Positions 44,315 through 54,865 are shown, counted from the first letter of the stretch. The stretch: DNA of 64,000 nucleotides from Gracilariopsis chorda (GCA_003194525.1 NBIV01000051.1:248001-312000), one strand, 5' to 3'. Translations and numbers: made by a program. Notes: generated by a model not told the origin, from the sequence alone.

Positions 44315-46850
44315 TTGCCGAGTTTGACTTCCAGGTCACCTAAGAGGGGTTGTCTCAACGGGCAGATGGATGCTCTTTCAAGTGTAGTAACGAATGGTGA
44401 GGCGCCACACGTGGATGGAGATGATGAAAAAATCCCTTTTTTCCTCGTGGAAGACGTTCAGGAGAACCACGAACCGATTTCGGATGATATCTGTGATGAT
44501 TTGCTCATTACAGACGGCAAAGACCCAGAACCCGGTGCATTTACCCAGATTACTCCTGAGGAGATGATGCGAGAAGAGCAGGGAGATCCGTCCTGCACAA
44601 GGATACCAGCCCAAATTTATGGCGGTGCGAATATCCCTTTTTGGGTCAATTCGCAAGGCTACCTAGTTCGAGTTGTTCTTTCATCCCAAAAAAATGTGGT
44701 CCCTCACTATTTGCAATCAAGGGTTCTAAATCTATCGCAATTTTCGAAGCTTAGTGCCCATCCTGGTGCTAGAAGACTGTACACCACGCTACGTCGGGAT
44801 TTGTAATTGCCCGCGGTAGCATTGGATTGTTCTACAACCGTCAGGGCGTGCAGTCAATGTGCTTGAGAACTATGTAAGTTGCTCTCTATGCGAAGAAACT
44901 GACTTTGATCCCCGCATGGGCGCCTCTTGAGTTTATTGACATCGATGTACTCAGTGAGCTTCTAAAGACTTCCCGAGGTAATCGGTTCTTGCTCGTAGTC
45001 ACGGAAAGGTTTTCTAAGTTGGTCCGGACAGTTCCGGTGAGGAAAATCAGTGCACGCACAGTTGCGGAAGCCTACGTTAAGCACTGGGTCATGGTCTACG
45101 GTGCACCAGTTAATCTGCTTTGGTATAATGGTCCGCTGTTTACTGCCCGTTTCTTCTCCGACGTATGTTGGATACTAGACGTGAAAACCCTTTTCACAGC
45201 GACCTATAAACTCCAATGCAATGGGCACGTGTAAAATTTTTACCAGACTTTGCTCTGCGCATTGCGGGCTTATGCTGTTGAAAATCCAAGAACTCGGGAT
45301 CTCTACACGGATACCGTGACGTACGCATACAATACGCAGGTTAACAGGGTTACTAGTTTCTTCAAGCTGGGACTCTCGCGTACGCCACCGCCAGTTGCGG
45401 GTGAAGCACAGCCAAAGCTGGCTACGTTCCCATCAATAACGGATCATTACCTGCATTGGAAGCGGTGGTTGGCCAAAATGGTACACGTCGCTCGGTCGGC
45501 AATGACCAAGGCACAACGCGTTTACAAGCGAGACTTTGATGACCTTATACGGAGACCTACACCGGTAAATGCGGCCTTTGTACGGAAGGAGTACCATTAA
45601 CCAGAAAAGGAGGGAAGACATATGCTTTCCCCCCATCGCTGATGTTCCATACCGCATCATTAGCTTGACGAAGGAAACAGTAGTACTGTAAGTCAACGGC
45701 TCACATAAACGATTCTCCAGTGACCGGGTTGTAAAGGGACTTACCCGCCAAACGTAAGCAATTTCGAACGCTCAACAGGGAGACGAACAACCAGAAAACC
45801 AAGAATTACGACCGCAAGAACTTGAACTACCTGTAGGACTCCGTCAACTTTCAAGGGGACTGTCCGAGTCACCGATTATATCGTCGTAAAGCAAATCATT
45901 GGACTCTACACCGCTGGTGAAATCGCGTTTCACATCGTCTGCTATCCCGTCAACTGAGTTGATGCTTGCTCCCCGTAATACTCCACTTAAATAGGGGGAG
46001 AGGAATTCACACGTTGTCGCGGAGGAATCACCGGTGTCGCTACCGTCATTGACATCCTGTGATTCACGGAGAGAAGAAGAGGAGAATGTACTGCCTCAGA
46101 ACGCCGTCGAGGACGTGATTGCTACGAAAAACACTGCTAGTGGTATGTACAAACCACTACAGAGTGCTAGTGTCGCAAAAAAGACGCAACCCCATGCGAA
46201 CGACCGCCGCTGCGTGAGCAAGATTCACGCGCAAGAAAAGGACTCCCGGATGTCACAGAATACTGGATTTGCTCACCAATTTGGGGAATTCTCGCAGGAA
46301 CGCGCACCTACCGTCGCTGAGACGCGGAGCGCACAAAATAGGCTCGCTAGCGAAATTCCCTCGGGAAGGCCGGAAGTTTTCACTGATCACCCGATTTCTC
46401 GGCAGAGCACGGCCACAGCAAGTCTGAATGCCCCACCACGGAGTATTTAGGTCACTAGGTCGCTTCACATTGTCACTGACGTCGCATTGAAACCGCCTAC
46501 TAGCGCGCGAGGGAAGGACATCACGGCAGATTCCGGTATCGCGAACTCTGTAGAACAGCAAAAAAAGACGCTTTGCGACGCAGTTATTGAGTACTTTGGC
46601 ATGGATGTGGAGGACGCAGAGATACACCCGGCCGTGGGGAAGTCGTCGCATGCTCTTCATGATGGTTTAGTACGGGATGACGGCAAAACCCTCGTACGAG
46701 AGAGGGATTGCACAACTGACTTGGAAATATGCACATTGCCGACGCAGGAGTTGGCGCGAACCACACGTCACGTAAAACGCGCCTTCCACCACACTGTGGG
46801 TCTCTTCAGCAAATTGGCATTGCTTTGAGGGCCAAATTACGCTCGGTGTC
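44315..46850 (+). pseudogene. Gypsy copy E integrase and long C-terminal tail
   Basis: After an acidic linker, 'SKLSAHPGARRLYTTLRRDL' (about 44.75-44.8 kb) is the zinc-binding lead. The core has 'PLEFIDIDVLSELLKTSRGN' (first Asp), 'VVTERFSKLVRTVPVRKISA' and 'VYGAPVNLLWYNGPLFTARF' (44.92-45.16 kb). A terminal domain near 45.6-45.7 kb is followed by a 1.1-kb Ser/Glu/Lys-rich tail (46,034-46,828) with no chromodomain. The tail is unusual for the family. Confidence 0.7.
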
Positions 46851-48140
46851 ACGTGAGGAGGCACGTGCCGTGGCAAGCGATCCGCCTACCGCCCGACAAT
46901 CATCGTTGAGTCAACGGGAAAAGCCACGTAATCGAGTCGTGAGCGAGCCCATGGAGACAAAAGAACGCATGAGGAAACCCGGAGCTCGGTGAGGGAACCT
47001 CAGCAGAGGGAGTCAGAACCGCCAATAGCGTTGGGAAAACACAACACAGCCACTGGCTCGCAGACAATCAAGTCGCAGCAGAGAGCGCACAAAACTTGGG
47101 AAGGTGATAAAGAGCGAAGAGTTTACTCGAAGGAGTTTGTAATCGACCACATCGTGGGACACAGTTGGCACCCGGAGGGGTATATGTAGTACCAGGTATG
47201 CTGGTAAGGCTTCCTGCCATAAGCAGACACGAATGAACCACTTGAGTACTTACCCCGATCAAAGATCGTCCAGTACCACCGCCATACTAACACGGAGTTT
47301 CCGGCGAATCTTCACGGAGCCCTCGTCGGTTACCTGCACACCGTTACTACCGGAGAGACTTCTTGAGGTTGGGCAGGGCCACGTCAGCCAAGACAAACCT
47401 CCGAAGAGGGAACAGAATCACCTCCAGTGGAGCACAGGGTTGAACGATAGTTCGAGAGAAGGCACGCAGAAGAGAGGAGCATTGTTCGCAGCAACGGGAC
47501 ACCCTCAGGAAGGGGAGGAAAAGATGCATACTCTGAAGAGAGAGCACTTGTGAAGAGGAAAGAAAAAATCGTTGCAAGGAAGATAGGAATCCCCATAAGG
47601 GAGAAGTTAATGAAGTAAAAAGCTTTGAAAAGAAAGAAGCCTTTAAGTTCAAGAAGATATCACAGTTTATCTGTTTATCATAAGTATATTGTTACCCGCT
47701 ATTTGCGGTTACCAACGCCAAGAGCTTGTGAAGGGAGTGTAATGGAGTTCTAGGAGGAGGGGCCACCCGAGTTATTCGGTTCGTACTGGTTACCAGCGTT
47801 GGCCAGCTGAGAGATCCGTGCTTCCAGCATCTGCGTGAGTTCACTAGAACTTGCTTTCGCGACGCCAGCAGAGCTGAAGAACTGGGAGATCACAGCAGCC
47901 CGTATTACGGTGTTCTCAGAATGCTAGATAGAGGTGCTAGATCGCAAGTTTCTTACGCAAAAGCTCAAAAATACTAAGAAAATGATATATTCTGCTAGTT
48001 TCTGGAGCTTGCCAAGTAAAAAAAAGGTTTTTCTGGAATTCATACTTCCATATCTTACAGAGCCTTGCGTCACCTGTACTGCGCATCACTAGTTTCAAGT
48101 TTGGAGCAAGTTCATTCTCCACTAAAAGCTAGATACAGAT
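46851..48140. other. Spacer after Gypsy E, nothing firm
   Basis: Continues the purine-rich character of the copy E tail to about 47.65 kb, with several 60-106-codon frames on both strands lacking motifs. From 47.65 kb composition changes; 'ggttaccaacgcca' and 'ggttaccagcgttggcc' (about 47.71 and 47.79 kb) look like a decayed repeat pair. No LTR end was identified. Confidence 0.35.
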
Positions 48141-48183
48141 CTCGAAATGGCGCTGGCTGCTGCGTGGCCAGCGCCATTTCGAG
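48141..48183. repeat. Perfect 17-bp hairpin
   Basis: CTCGAAATGGCGCTGGC (48,141-48,157), 9-nt loop, and its exact reverse complement (48,167-48,183). It marks the left edge of the cassette that follows. It could be a transcription or processing signal, or an element end. Confidence 0.85.
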
Positions 48184-48381
48184 CATCCAACCAAAACTAA
48201 CATTTTTATTTCCATCTTTTGAATTTCAAACTTCATACTGCCCTGGTTTGACTTCCATCTCATCCTCAGGAACTCATCTGGGCAGCTCTCTCCGTTCTCG
48301 CACACCCTACACACCGCGCATCAGATTCCAATACCACCTATTCTGTCGTCCTAACAGCCTCAATGGCACTCCTAAACATCA

Positions 48382-49167
48382 CTAGCCTTCTTCTCCCTCT
48401 TCCCTCTTTCCATGCTGATTCTTCAACCGACTCTTAACCTCCAATCCTTCTTCGTCCTTCTCCTCCAACCTCCTTTTCACGACCCCTCTACCTCCAGGAG
48501 TAACCAGAGACCCACTCCCGACAGCACCTCCCAACCCACCTTCCCCTCCACCTCCATACCCCTTGTTCCGCATGTCCTCAACTACATGCACAGCCCTGTC
48601 CACTAGTAAAAGCGGCTTCCCCAACTCCAAAATCAGTCCTCGCAACTACTCATTCTCCTTCCATAGCCTCCCCAGCTCTTCTCCCACACACGCCACAACC
48701 CCATCGACGTGCTGCTCTGCCCACACCCTAGCCTCCCTCACCATCCAGCGCAACCTAGCCACAGCACCCATCGGCACTTCTTGCTCCGACGCACTCAGAA
48801 CCATCACTTCCGATTCCACGACAACCTCCTCAATACACTCATCCAAACGCTCCTTAAGCCCTCCCCCAACGCTCCTCAATAGTTCCTTCACATCGCGGTA
48901 GAACCTATCTATTCGTCTCCCTCCACCTCCCCCTACCCCTCCTCATCGACCACCCTCGCCTGCACCACCCTCCCCACCATCCCCTCCCATCATTGTCCCA
49001 ACCCCAAACTCCCGGAGCCCAAGAACCGCCTTTTCCTCGCGCCTTTCACCATCACCATCCCCTTCCTCATCTCTCTTCTCCCCCGAAGACATCTCCGGCA
49101 CCTCTTGCCTCTCCGCTTTATCCAACAACGCCAGGAGCTCCTCATCATTCACGGATCCGCCCGACAT
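48382..49167 (-). pseudogene. Unrecognised acidic, Gly-rich, coiled-coil protein
   Basis: Not a family I know. From ATG 49,167 one minus-strand frame reads 'MSGGSVNDEELLALLDKAER', an E/D/R-rich stretch, a Gly-rich linker, then helical segments ('LKERLDECIEEVVVESEVMV', 'RLRWMVREARVWAEQHVDGV', 'CVGEELGRLWKENE', 'KPLLLVDRAVHVVEDMRN') and another Gly-rich and basic end. It is interrupted by two stops but keeps phase, so decay is recent. Codon use is strongly purine-rich, like the plus-strand gene at 55.06-55.6 kb and unlike the Gypsy genes. Part of the 48.1-57.7 kb cassette. Confidence 0.5.
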
Positions 49168-49590
49168 GGCTACTACACTGTCTACCCCAACCGTGCTCCC
49201 GTTCCCAACCCGCTACCACCAACCGTGCACACTCCAACTACTTATCCATCCCCATTTTTTCAATCCCCCGTTATCGCGCCATTTCCCACCGCTATACAAC
49301 GTGTCACACCAATGATCAGAAACAGCCTATCTAGGACAAAATTTTACAACTCAGTCACCCTAAGTATGTAGAGTTAGAACTAAAATGCTTTCTAAAGGAA
49401 TGGTCGAAAACAAGACCCAAAAGGCCTCGGCTACTCTCCCAGACTCGCAACATACCTCTCAAAATTGTACTCTAAGTCCATATCCACTGCCATATCTAAA
49501 AGCAACAACACAAAAAGATAGTTTTCTACACTATGTCGTCCCCGGCACCCCAGCAACCCCCACACCGCGCAATTTCGCCTCCCCTACTCA
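49168..49590. other. Gap between two minus-strand cassette genes
   Basis: About 420 bp with stops in all minus-strand frames. A/T-rich runs near 49.33-49.53 kb. Nothing recognised; it should hold the 3' end of the basic gene and the promoter of the coiled-coil gene. Confidence 0.4.
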
Positions 49591-49842
49591 TCACGCATCA
49601 CTACTTCCAACTCGTACGATTAGATTGACCTCCGCATCGCCCTTATGCACCTGACCCGTATTGCCCCCAATTGATGGCTCATGGTGGCTGGCAGTTCGGG
49701 TGGCGCCCCGGCTCTTCGCTTTGCCTCGCGTGGTCGGCATGTCGATAACACGTCTCTTCGGCGAAACAGGCTTCCTCGGAGTTCGTTTCCGAGATGGCGC
49801 GTTTATCTTATTCCCAGTGGAGTCCATGGCTGAGCACTTCAA
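49591..49842 (-). CDS. Small basic protein, divergent to the methyltransferase gene
   Basis: 83 codons, or 78 from the second Met ('MDSTGNKINAPSRKRTPRKP'). Strongly basic, with AT-hook-like or nuclear-signal-like clusters (KRTPRKP, PKRR, 'TTRGKAKSRG'). No domain recognised. It faces away from the methyltransferase gene across about 800 bp of palindromes and duplicated sequence, so both could share a control region. It may be only the first part of a longer decayed gene. Confidence 0.4.
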   Translation of the reverse strand: MKCSAMDSTGNKINAPSRKRTPRKPVSPKRRVIDMPTTRGKAKSRGATRTASHHEPSIGGNTGQVHKGDAEVNLIVRVGSSDA

Positions 49843-49849
49843 AGGTCGC

Positions 49850-50210
49850 GCTTGCGTTTTCTTGGCACCCGCTGACGTCGAATGCTCCCGTGATCACGTA
49901 TGCTTGGTTCCAAAGAAATGGACGTAAGCATTTTTCATCGTTTTCAAGACGTTTCATGACATCCATTGTTGTCAACGTAGCATCCCTGCAATTCCCCTCC
50001 TAATTACTTGCATTGCAAAAAGAATTTGATAATTTTTTGGTCGAGGACGATGGTCCGAGGTGTCGTGGTGCTCCATCGCAAGCGCGATGGAGCGCCAGGA
50101 CGCGAAATTTTAATTAAAATTCATGCCTGGCGCTACATCGTGTTCGCGATGGAGCACCATGACACCTCGGACCATGGTCCTGGACCAAAAACGAAGAGAA
50201 ACATAATCCA
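49850..50210. repeat. Duplicated control-region unit, copy 1
   Basis: Contains 'gcttggttccaaagaaatgg', 'ttttcaagacgtttcatgac', 'attacttgcattgcaaaaag', the palindrome 50,038-50,187 and 'acgaagagaaacata'. The same series recurs about 490 bp to the right (50,340-50,650), immediately before the methyltransferase gene. Confidence 0.8.
50038..50187. repeat. 150-bp near-perfect palindrome centred on TTAATTAA
   Basis: The left arm 'ggtccgaggtgtcgtggtgc' onward pairs with the right arm ending 'catgacacctcggacc' with few mismatches. The inner arms (GAGCGCCAGG / CCTGGCGCTA) and the central AT-rich core continue the symmetry. It could form a long cruciform or an RNA hairpin. Confidence 0.9.
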
Positions 50211-50339
50211 TGGCAACCAAGTCAAAAGCGACTGGCGCATTCTTCGCAACCGCATTCGTTGCGCGGTTTGGGCGATTGAAAACTTCTATCGAACCCGAAG
50301 AACAACTTTTTCTTGTTAAACAAAGCACCGGAGTGGTCG

Positions 50340-50650
50340 TCTCCAACAGTTTTACCCCCTTCTTTTGAAGCTCCCGTGATCGCGCTTGCTTGGTTCCAAA
50401 GAGATGGACGTAAGCACTATATATCGTTTTCAAGACGTTTCATGACATCCATGCGTCGTCATCGTAGCATCCCTGCAGTTCCCCTCCCAATTACTTGCAT
50501 TGCAAAAAAAAAATTGATAATTTTTTTGGTCTAGGACCATGGTCCGAGGTGTCGTGGTGCTCCATCGCGAACACGATGGAGCGCCAGGCGTGAATTTTAA
50601 TTAACATTTCGCGTCCTTGACCCAAAACGAAGAGAAACATAGTCCGAAGG
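50340..50650. repeat. Duplicated control-region unit, copy 2, with truncated palindrome
   Basis: Repeats the landmarks of copy 1. The palindrome's left arm and TTAATTAA core are present (50,528-50,605), but most of the right arm is missing; the sequence then joins 'acgaagagaaacatag' as in copy 1. The methyltransferase ATG follows 18 bp after the unit. Confidence 0.85.
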
Positions 50651-50667
50651 AAACAGGTTCACTCAAG

Positions 50668-52251
50668 ATGCACGGAACCGGAGAAGAGCTTATTGATGCT
50701 TATCTTGCAGTTCGTGATCAATACGCAGCGAAGGGGCAAAATATGGATGAGCCGAGAAGTTTGAAGCTCACCGACTTTGTGGAGTTCGCGTTACAAAGTC
50801 GCAACGTTCATGACTCTGCCAAGAAAACGTTTCTCACTCTCATCGGACCAGATTACATCTCTTATTCGGACTCTGAGCTCCGTAACATGTCTCTCAGAGG
50901 CCCTCCATGTCAACTCTATCTTATGGCAAGAGTGGTGGACGTAAAGGAGCGTGAAGAAGGCAGGCGTGTAAAGGACTTTTGGAAGGTTTATTGTAAAAGG
51001 GAAGGGCTTAAAGGAATTCCCCGTAACGTGTTGCTATCTGTCTTTTGCAAGTCCCGTGTTCTGAGAGCAACCAAGAAATCTTCGGCTTTTCACACGGATC
51101 CTTGCACCGACTTTGAAATGGTCATTGGGATGTCTATGGTGCAACAGAATGCCGTGGATAAGAAAGCAAGTGGTAGGAAGAGGAAAAGGAGCAGGGCAGC
51201 TAAGAAGTTCTCGAAAGTGAGTTTGTCGGACAAGACCCAGAATCAGAGAGTCGGGTATGGTGTGCAGCTGGTGGCCAGGGATTGGGATTGTTTCGCCCAA
51301 TTCCTCGGTTTTTCCAACGTTAAGGTTATGATCTTGCTTTACATTCGACTCGACTCTATCAGTGTAGTCTCCACCGATATCGCACAGCGCTCCATGGGCT
51401 TCCAACAAACAGATTGTTCCAAACCGTTTGTGGAGGAGAAGAAAGTCACCACCGTAGAAGAAAACGTTACCAAATGGGCATGGAATCTGCGGGACCCAGT
51501 GGATACAGCGCTTCGCATTTGTGCCAAAGAATACCTTTGTGACCTTTCTAATGTGGTGGTACAAGAGAAACTGTTCGACATCTCTGCTCCCAGCAAATGG
51601 TATGCCCTCAAAAGGTTCTTCATCACGAGAACGAGACTTTTCCGTCTGCGGTTTGAGAACTTTAGTGAATCTCTTATCACTACGGTTCAAGAGGCCATAA
51701 AGCCTTTGAAAATCATTGCATTGCACGGAAGCAATGTCAAAATACATCAAACTGTGAAACTAGAGCCCGCAAAAGACGTTGACATCATTATGGAGCCGGT
51801 AGAAACTGGTACGGCTGGTGGTGGGAACCAACGTGCTAAGCATGTGGAAGGTGGTGATCAGAGTGAGTTGGAAGAAGTGGAAGAGATAGATATGGTAGAG
51901 GATGCGGAACGTGGTACTGCGGAACGTGGTACTGCACCAAAGGCCACTGAAGGACTGCAGAAAACAGCTTTGTCGCAGAACTTATCGTATGATGTCGAAG
52001 GCACGGGGATTCGTGCACCACCGTACCCTACGACTTTGGATGATTTGATAGCCTACAAGTATTGTGAGAAGGAAATGTCCCCCAACTTCCGTCTCCACAA
52101 CTGCAAGTTCGAAAACTCATCGAAGTTGACGACAACAAGTCTGGCGAAAGCGAGGTATCTATTGAAAGAAGGGTACAGTTCCTGCTTTCCGATCCGCCAT
52201 ATGGGACTCGTTCTGAGCGTCGTTTGGAGAACAGCGAACACGATATTCTGA
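50668..52251 (+). pseudogene. N-terminal part of a DNA methyltransferase-SET protein
   Basis: First ATG at 50,668 ('MHGTGEELIDAYLAVRDQYA'); an upstream TTG in frame is not used by eukaryotes. About 500 residues precede the methyltransferase motifs: a helical lead (with 'LKLTDFVEFALQSRNVHDSA'), a basic nuclear-signal-like cluster ('KKASGRKRKRSRAAKKFSK', about 51.16-51.21 kb), a second folded-looking region (51.3-51.75 kb) and an acidic linker with a doubled AERGT (about 51.90-51.94 kb). No domain is recognised in these parts. Long and open here, so decay is recent. Lies directly after the palindrome-bearing duplicated unit and leads into the DPPY motif. Confidence 0.65.
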
Positions 52252-52900
52252 CCGAGAAGGGCATGAGCAGGTCAGCAAGGAGGTCGTCAAAGGTTCTACG
52301 TCCTGGTGGACATATTATACAGTTCTGCTCATGGGATCAGGTACCGTTGTGGCGGGATGTGCTACGGAAAGTTACCTACATGGATGACTCTGATGCGAAG
52401 CGTTACTCCTTTGTCGTCGACGAACAGCCCCTCCATTTCGTACGGTCTTTAGGTATTACGACGGGTAACGTTGGGAGAATAAGTTGCCGGTTGCACCAGA
52501 CGACAGAATACGCTGCACATGCTGTTCGTTCTGGAGTTCCTTATGTACAACAGCATCGGATGGTCAACTATGAGAACTTCAATTACGTTGCTTCACAATA
52601 CCCAGCGTATCATGCAATCATGGATCAGGTGCCGCCGATTTCAAATAGTAAGATGCTCATGTGGTCTGTTAAAAACCCGGATGGGAAGTATACGAGGAAG
52701 AGGGTGTGACCGGAACAGAAGTGTGGGGCACTGTTGAAAGAGCTGGTTTGCCGATTCAGTCAGCCAGGAGACCTCATGGTCGACATGTTTGCCGGCAAGT
52801 TCTAGACAGCGATCGCGTGCATGGAACTGCCCAAGCATCGGAAGTTTGTGGGGTGTGAACCGGACAAAGCTTGCTTTGAACACGCCAGGCATGCCACTAT
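52180..52900 (+). pseudogene. Permuted (beta-class) DNA amino-methyltransferase domain
   Basis: Motif IV DPPYGT is read at 52,191-52,208 after a hydrophobic strand. It is followed by 'KVLRPGGHIIQFCSWDQVPL' (about 52.29-52.35 kb), the typical next strand and turn, and by 'KMLMWSVKNPDGKYTRKR'. The S-adenosylmethionine site comes last: 'GDLMVDMFAGK' (52,770-52,799) with 'ACMELPKHRKFVGCEPDKAC', the D-x-F-x-G motif I and the E/D of motif II. DPPY first and motif I last is the beta-class order of N6-adenine/N4-cytosine DNA methyltransferases. It is broken in a few places. Target base and specificity cannot be read from sequence alone. Confidence 0.75.
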
Positions 52901-53189
52901 TGTTCGCTTCGCTTCCATAATACGCGAAGGATACACGGATATTGAGAAGAGCCAGGAGCTTCAAAAGAAGGCCCATTCTGTTTCCTCTGCATTCCCAATG
53001 GGAAGAAGCAGGCACAACGTGTTATGGAGAGCTGTTGACGGATTTCCGCCGTACCAAATTCTTCCCCCACACCTTTTCGACTTTCTCTCCACTTTGTGGC
53101 AGAGTGAAATTCTAGGGAAGTTGGGAAGGAATAAAGCTATAGATGGATGGCCGAGGGAGCTTCAGGGAAGAATGAATCTGGAGAACATG

Positions 53190-53790
53190 AAGTCTCCATT
53201 GGGAATGGCGGCTGTGCACTATGGATTGCGAGTGGGCAAGTCAACTATTCGTCACGAAAAGCCTGGTTTTGGAGTGTTTGCAACTCGCCGAATCGCTGCA
53301 GGCGAGGTATTGTGATATTTCTACGGGACGTTGGTTTATCATGACCTTTCGAGTCGGAAAGAAGTGCAAAAGACCTACGGGGAGGGAGTCATGGGTGTGA
53401 CGAAGGATTGCTTCCGGAAGTATGCGGTGGAGATAGACGTTTACGGTCAACAGTTCCAATCACTTCCGCATCGAAAACAGCTGACGAATTGGCATGGAAA
53501 AGAAGCAAACCCCATTTTATGGGTGGTTCCTTCCCCTTTTTGTATTGCGGGGTATATCAACCATCCAAAATACGTGGAAGGGGATAAACAGTTAGATTCC
53601 ATCGTGGATGGCCTCCTTAAAAAAAGGGAGGCTAATGTGCGGATGAAACGGACACCGGGAGTGGGACGAACACCAGGGGGGAAACGGACTACAAACTTAT
53701 TAAGATGGAGGCGACAGCCAACATAGAGCAAGGAGAGGAACTCTTCGCCAGATACGGTGATGTTCATGACTGGCAACCCCATTTGAATGT
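53190..53790 (+). pseudogene. SET (lysine methyltransferase-type) domain downstream of the DNA methyltransferase
   Basis: 'HEKPGFGVFATRRIAAGEVL' (about 53.25-53.31 kb) is the SET-N block (G-x-G-(L/V)-F-A-x-x-x-I-x-x-G-E), followed by YGTLVYHDLS-like sequence (Y-x-G). 'SPFCIAGYINHPKYVEGDKQ' (53.53-53.59 kb) gives the N-H core motif. 'ANVRMKR' (N-x-x) and GEELFARYGD (about 53.73-53.76 kb) are the C-terminal E-(E/L)-x-x-x-Y-G-D block. Spacing fits a complete SET domain with an inserted region. No post-SET cysteines are seen. The methyltransferase motifs end about 350 bp upstream in the same strand with coding-like sequence between, so a single protein is likely. About five breaks across the whole gene. 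Confidence 0.75.
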
Positions 53791-54031
53791 GGAGGATAGA
53801 ACGATAGTTATTGATTAGTTTGTTTTTATAAACCTTTCTCCACAGCTTGGCTAAAGGATGTCGTTTATTATGGGAACGAATGTCTAGTCCTAAATTAGAA
53901 CAATATTTCCTTTCATTAGGGATAAAAGATACAAAGCGATATAGATGTGACACAGAAACGTCCATTTCCGGTACCAACGAGGACTGTATTTTCAAGATTT
54001 CACAAAAAGCAAAGATTTTTGTGCGCATCGG

Positions 54032-54865
54032 GTGGCGAGATTTTCCCGGAAAACCCACGGCGTGCGCCAACCCAGAGCGTCACAAGCCACTTGCGCAAGA
54101 GTTTTGACTCCAAGAATCGCGCCGAAGGGAAACAAGCGAGGCCCAGGAAGGGGTAGTGCGGCGAGTGCGGCTAAGACGCGGCGAAAGGCTATTGAGGAGC
54201 GAACCGCGAGTGGAACGAAAGCGAAATCATGTGTTCCCAGGAGCGGATTATCGGGGAGGAGGTCAGGAGAAGGTGCTTCGAAGAGAGGGGGAAGAGCTGG
54301 GGCAAAGAACCTCGGATCCGAGCGCACAACGAGTGAGCGCACGACGAGTGAGTGCACGACGAGTGAGAATTTGAAGGCTGATGCCCATGCGCATATAACA
54401 GGCTGGAGAGATTCGGTTCGCAGACAGCGATCTATGCCTGGGTCTGGTGGTGGGGTGAAGGGTAAAAAAGGGTCGGTTGTTCGGGGAACGCAAGAGGTAA
54501 CAGATCAGGGAGGGTTGAAAGGAAATGCACCGGTCGAAGACCGAAATAAGAATGAAGATATGCACGGAAGGAAACAAATAGAAGAGGCAGGTGCGTTGAA
54601 GAGAGGTGGGGCCCCAAGTGGAAACCGAGATGTAGGAGAGGTAAATGTCTCTTTGGAACACAGTGATGGGGACGAAGAGGATCATATTGTGAAGGAGAGA
54701 TGGACGAGAGATATGATAAACGAAGGAGTGGGACGCCGCTCTAATTTAAAGGAAACGCGAGAAGTGGAAGAAGTGGTCGGAGCGACGGATGGAATACAGG
54801 AAGCATCAAAAAAGCGGAGACTGCACAAGCACACTCGTGCGGAAGCGCAAGGTGCAGATGGCTGA
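54032..54865 (+). CDS. Basic, low-complexity protein, cassette gene (unrecognised)
   Basis: 278-codon open frame. The true start is uncertain because no good ATG begins it. N-terminal basic with RGPGRG-type AT-hook-like motifs ('NKRGPGRGSAASAAKTRRK'), then 'SERTTSERTTSECTTSE' from a 15-bp tandem repeat (54,320-54,366), further K/R/E/G-rich sequence, and an acidic patch ('SLEHSDGDEEDHIVKERW'). No domain recognised. It follows the SET region by about 240 bp in the same direction and may be the first part of the gene continuing at 55,059. Confidence 0.45.
   Translation: MARFSRKTHGVRQPRASQATCARVLTPRIAPKGNKRGPGRGSAASAAKTRRKAIEERTASGTKAKSCVPRSGLSGRRSGEGASKRGGRAGAKNLGSERTTSERTTSECTTSENLKADAHAHITGWRDSVRRQRSMPGSGGGVKGKKGSVVRGTQEVTDQGGLKGNAPVEDRNKNEDMHGRKQIEEAGALKRGGAPSGNRDVGEVNVSLEHSDGDEEDHIVKERWTRDMINEGVGRRSNLKETREVEEVVGATDGIQEASKKRRLHKHTRAEAQGADG

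Larger units (their letters stand above)
39385..46850 (+). mobile_element. Ty3/Gypsy element, family 1, copy E (fossil)
   Basis: Plus-strand order: leader (39.39-39.78 kb), gag (39.78-41.53 kb), protease and linker (41.56-43.2 kb), RT (43.2-43.9 kb), RNase H (44.0-44.3 kb), integrase (44.6-45.6 kb) and a long C-terminal tail (45.6-46.85 kb). No flanking LTR was recognised on either side: the sequence to the left is LTR type II in the opposite sense, and nothing LTR-like was found to the right. Broken at roughly ten or more places. Same family as copies A and F. Confidence 0.85.

Noticed and set aside
48412-49334. Plus-strand Pro/Ser/Thr-rich frames over the coiled-coil gene
   Set aside because: They mirror the purine-rich minus-strand gene (Pro/Ser/Thr codons are the complement of its Gly/Arg/Glu codons), break often and have no domain.
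50617-50667. Start of the methyltransferase frame at 50,617
   Set aside because: This is a TTG codon inside the duplicated palindromic unit; the first ATG in frame is at 50,668.
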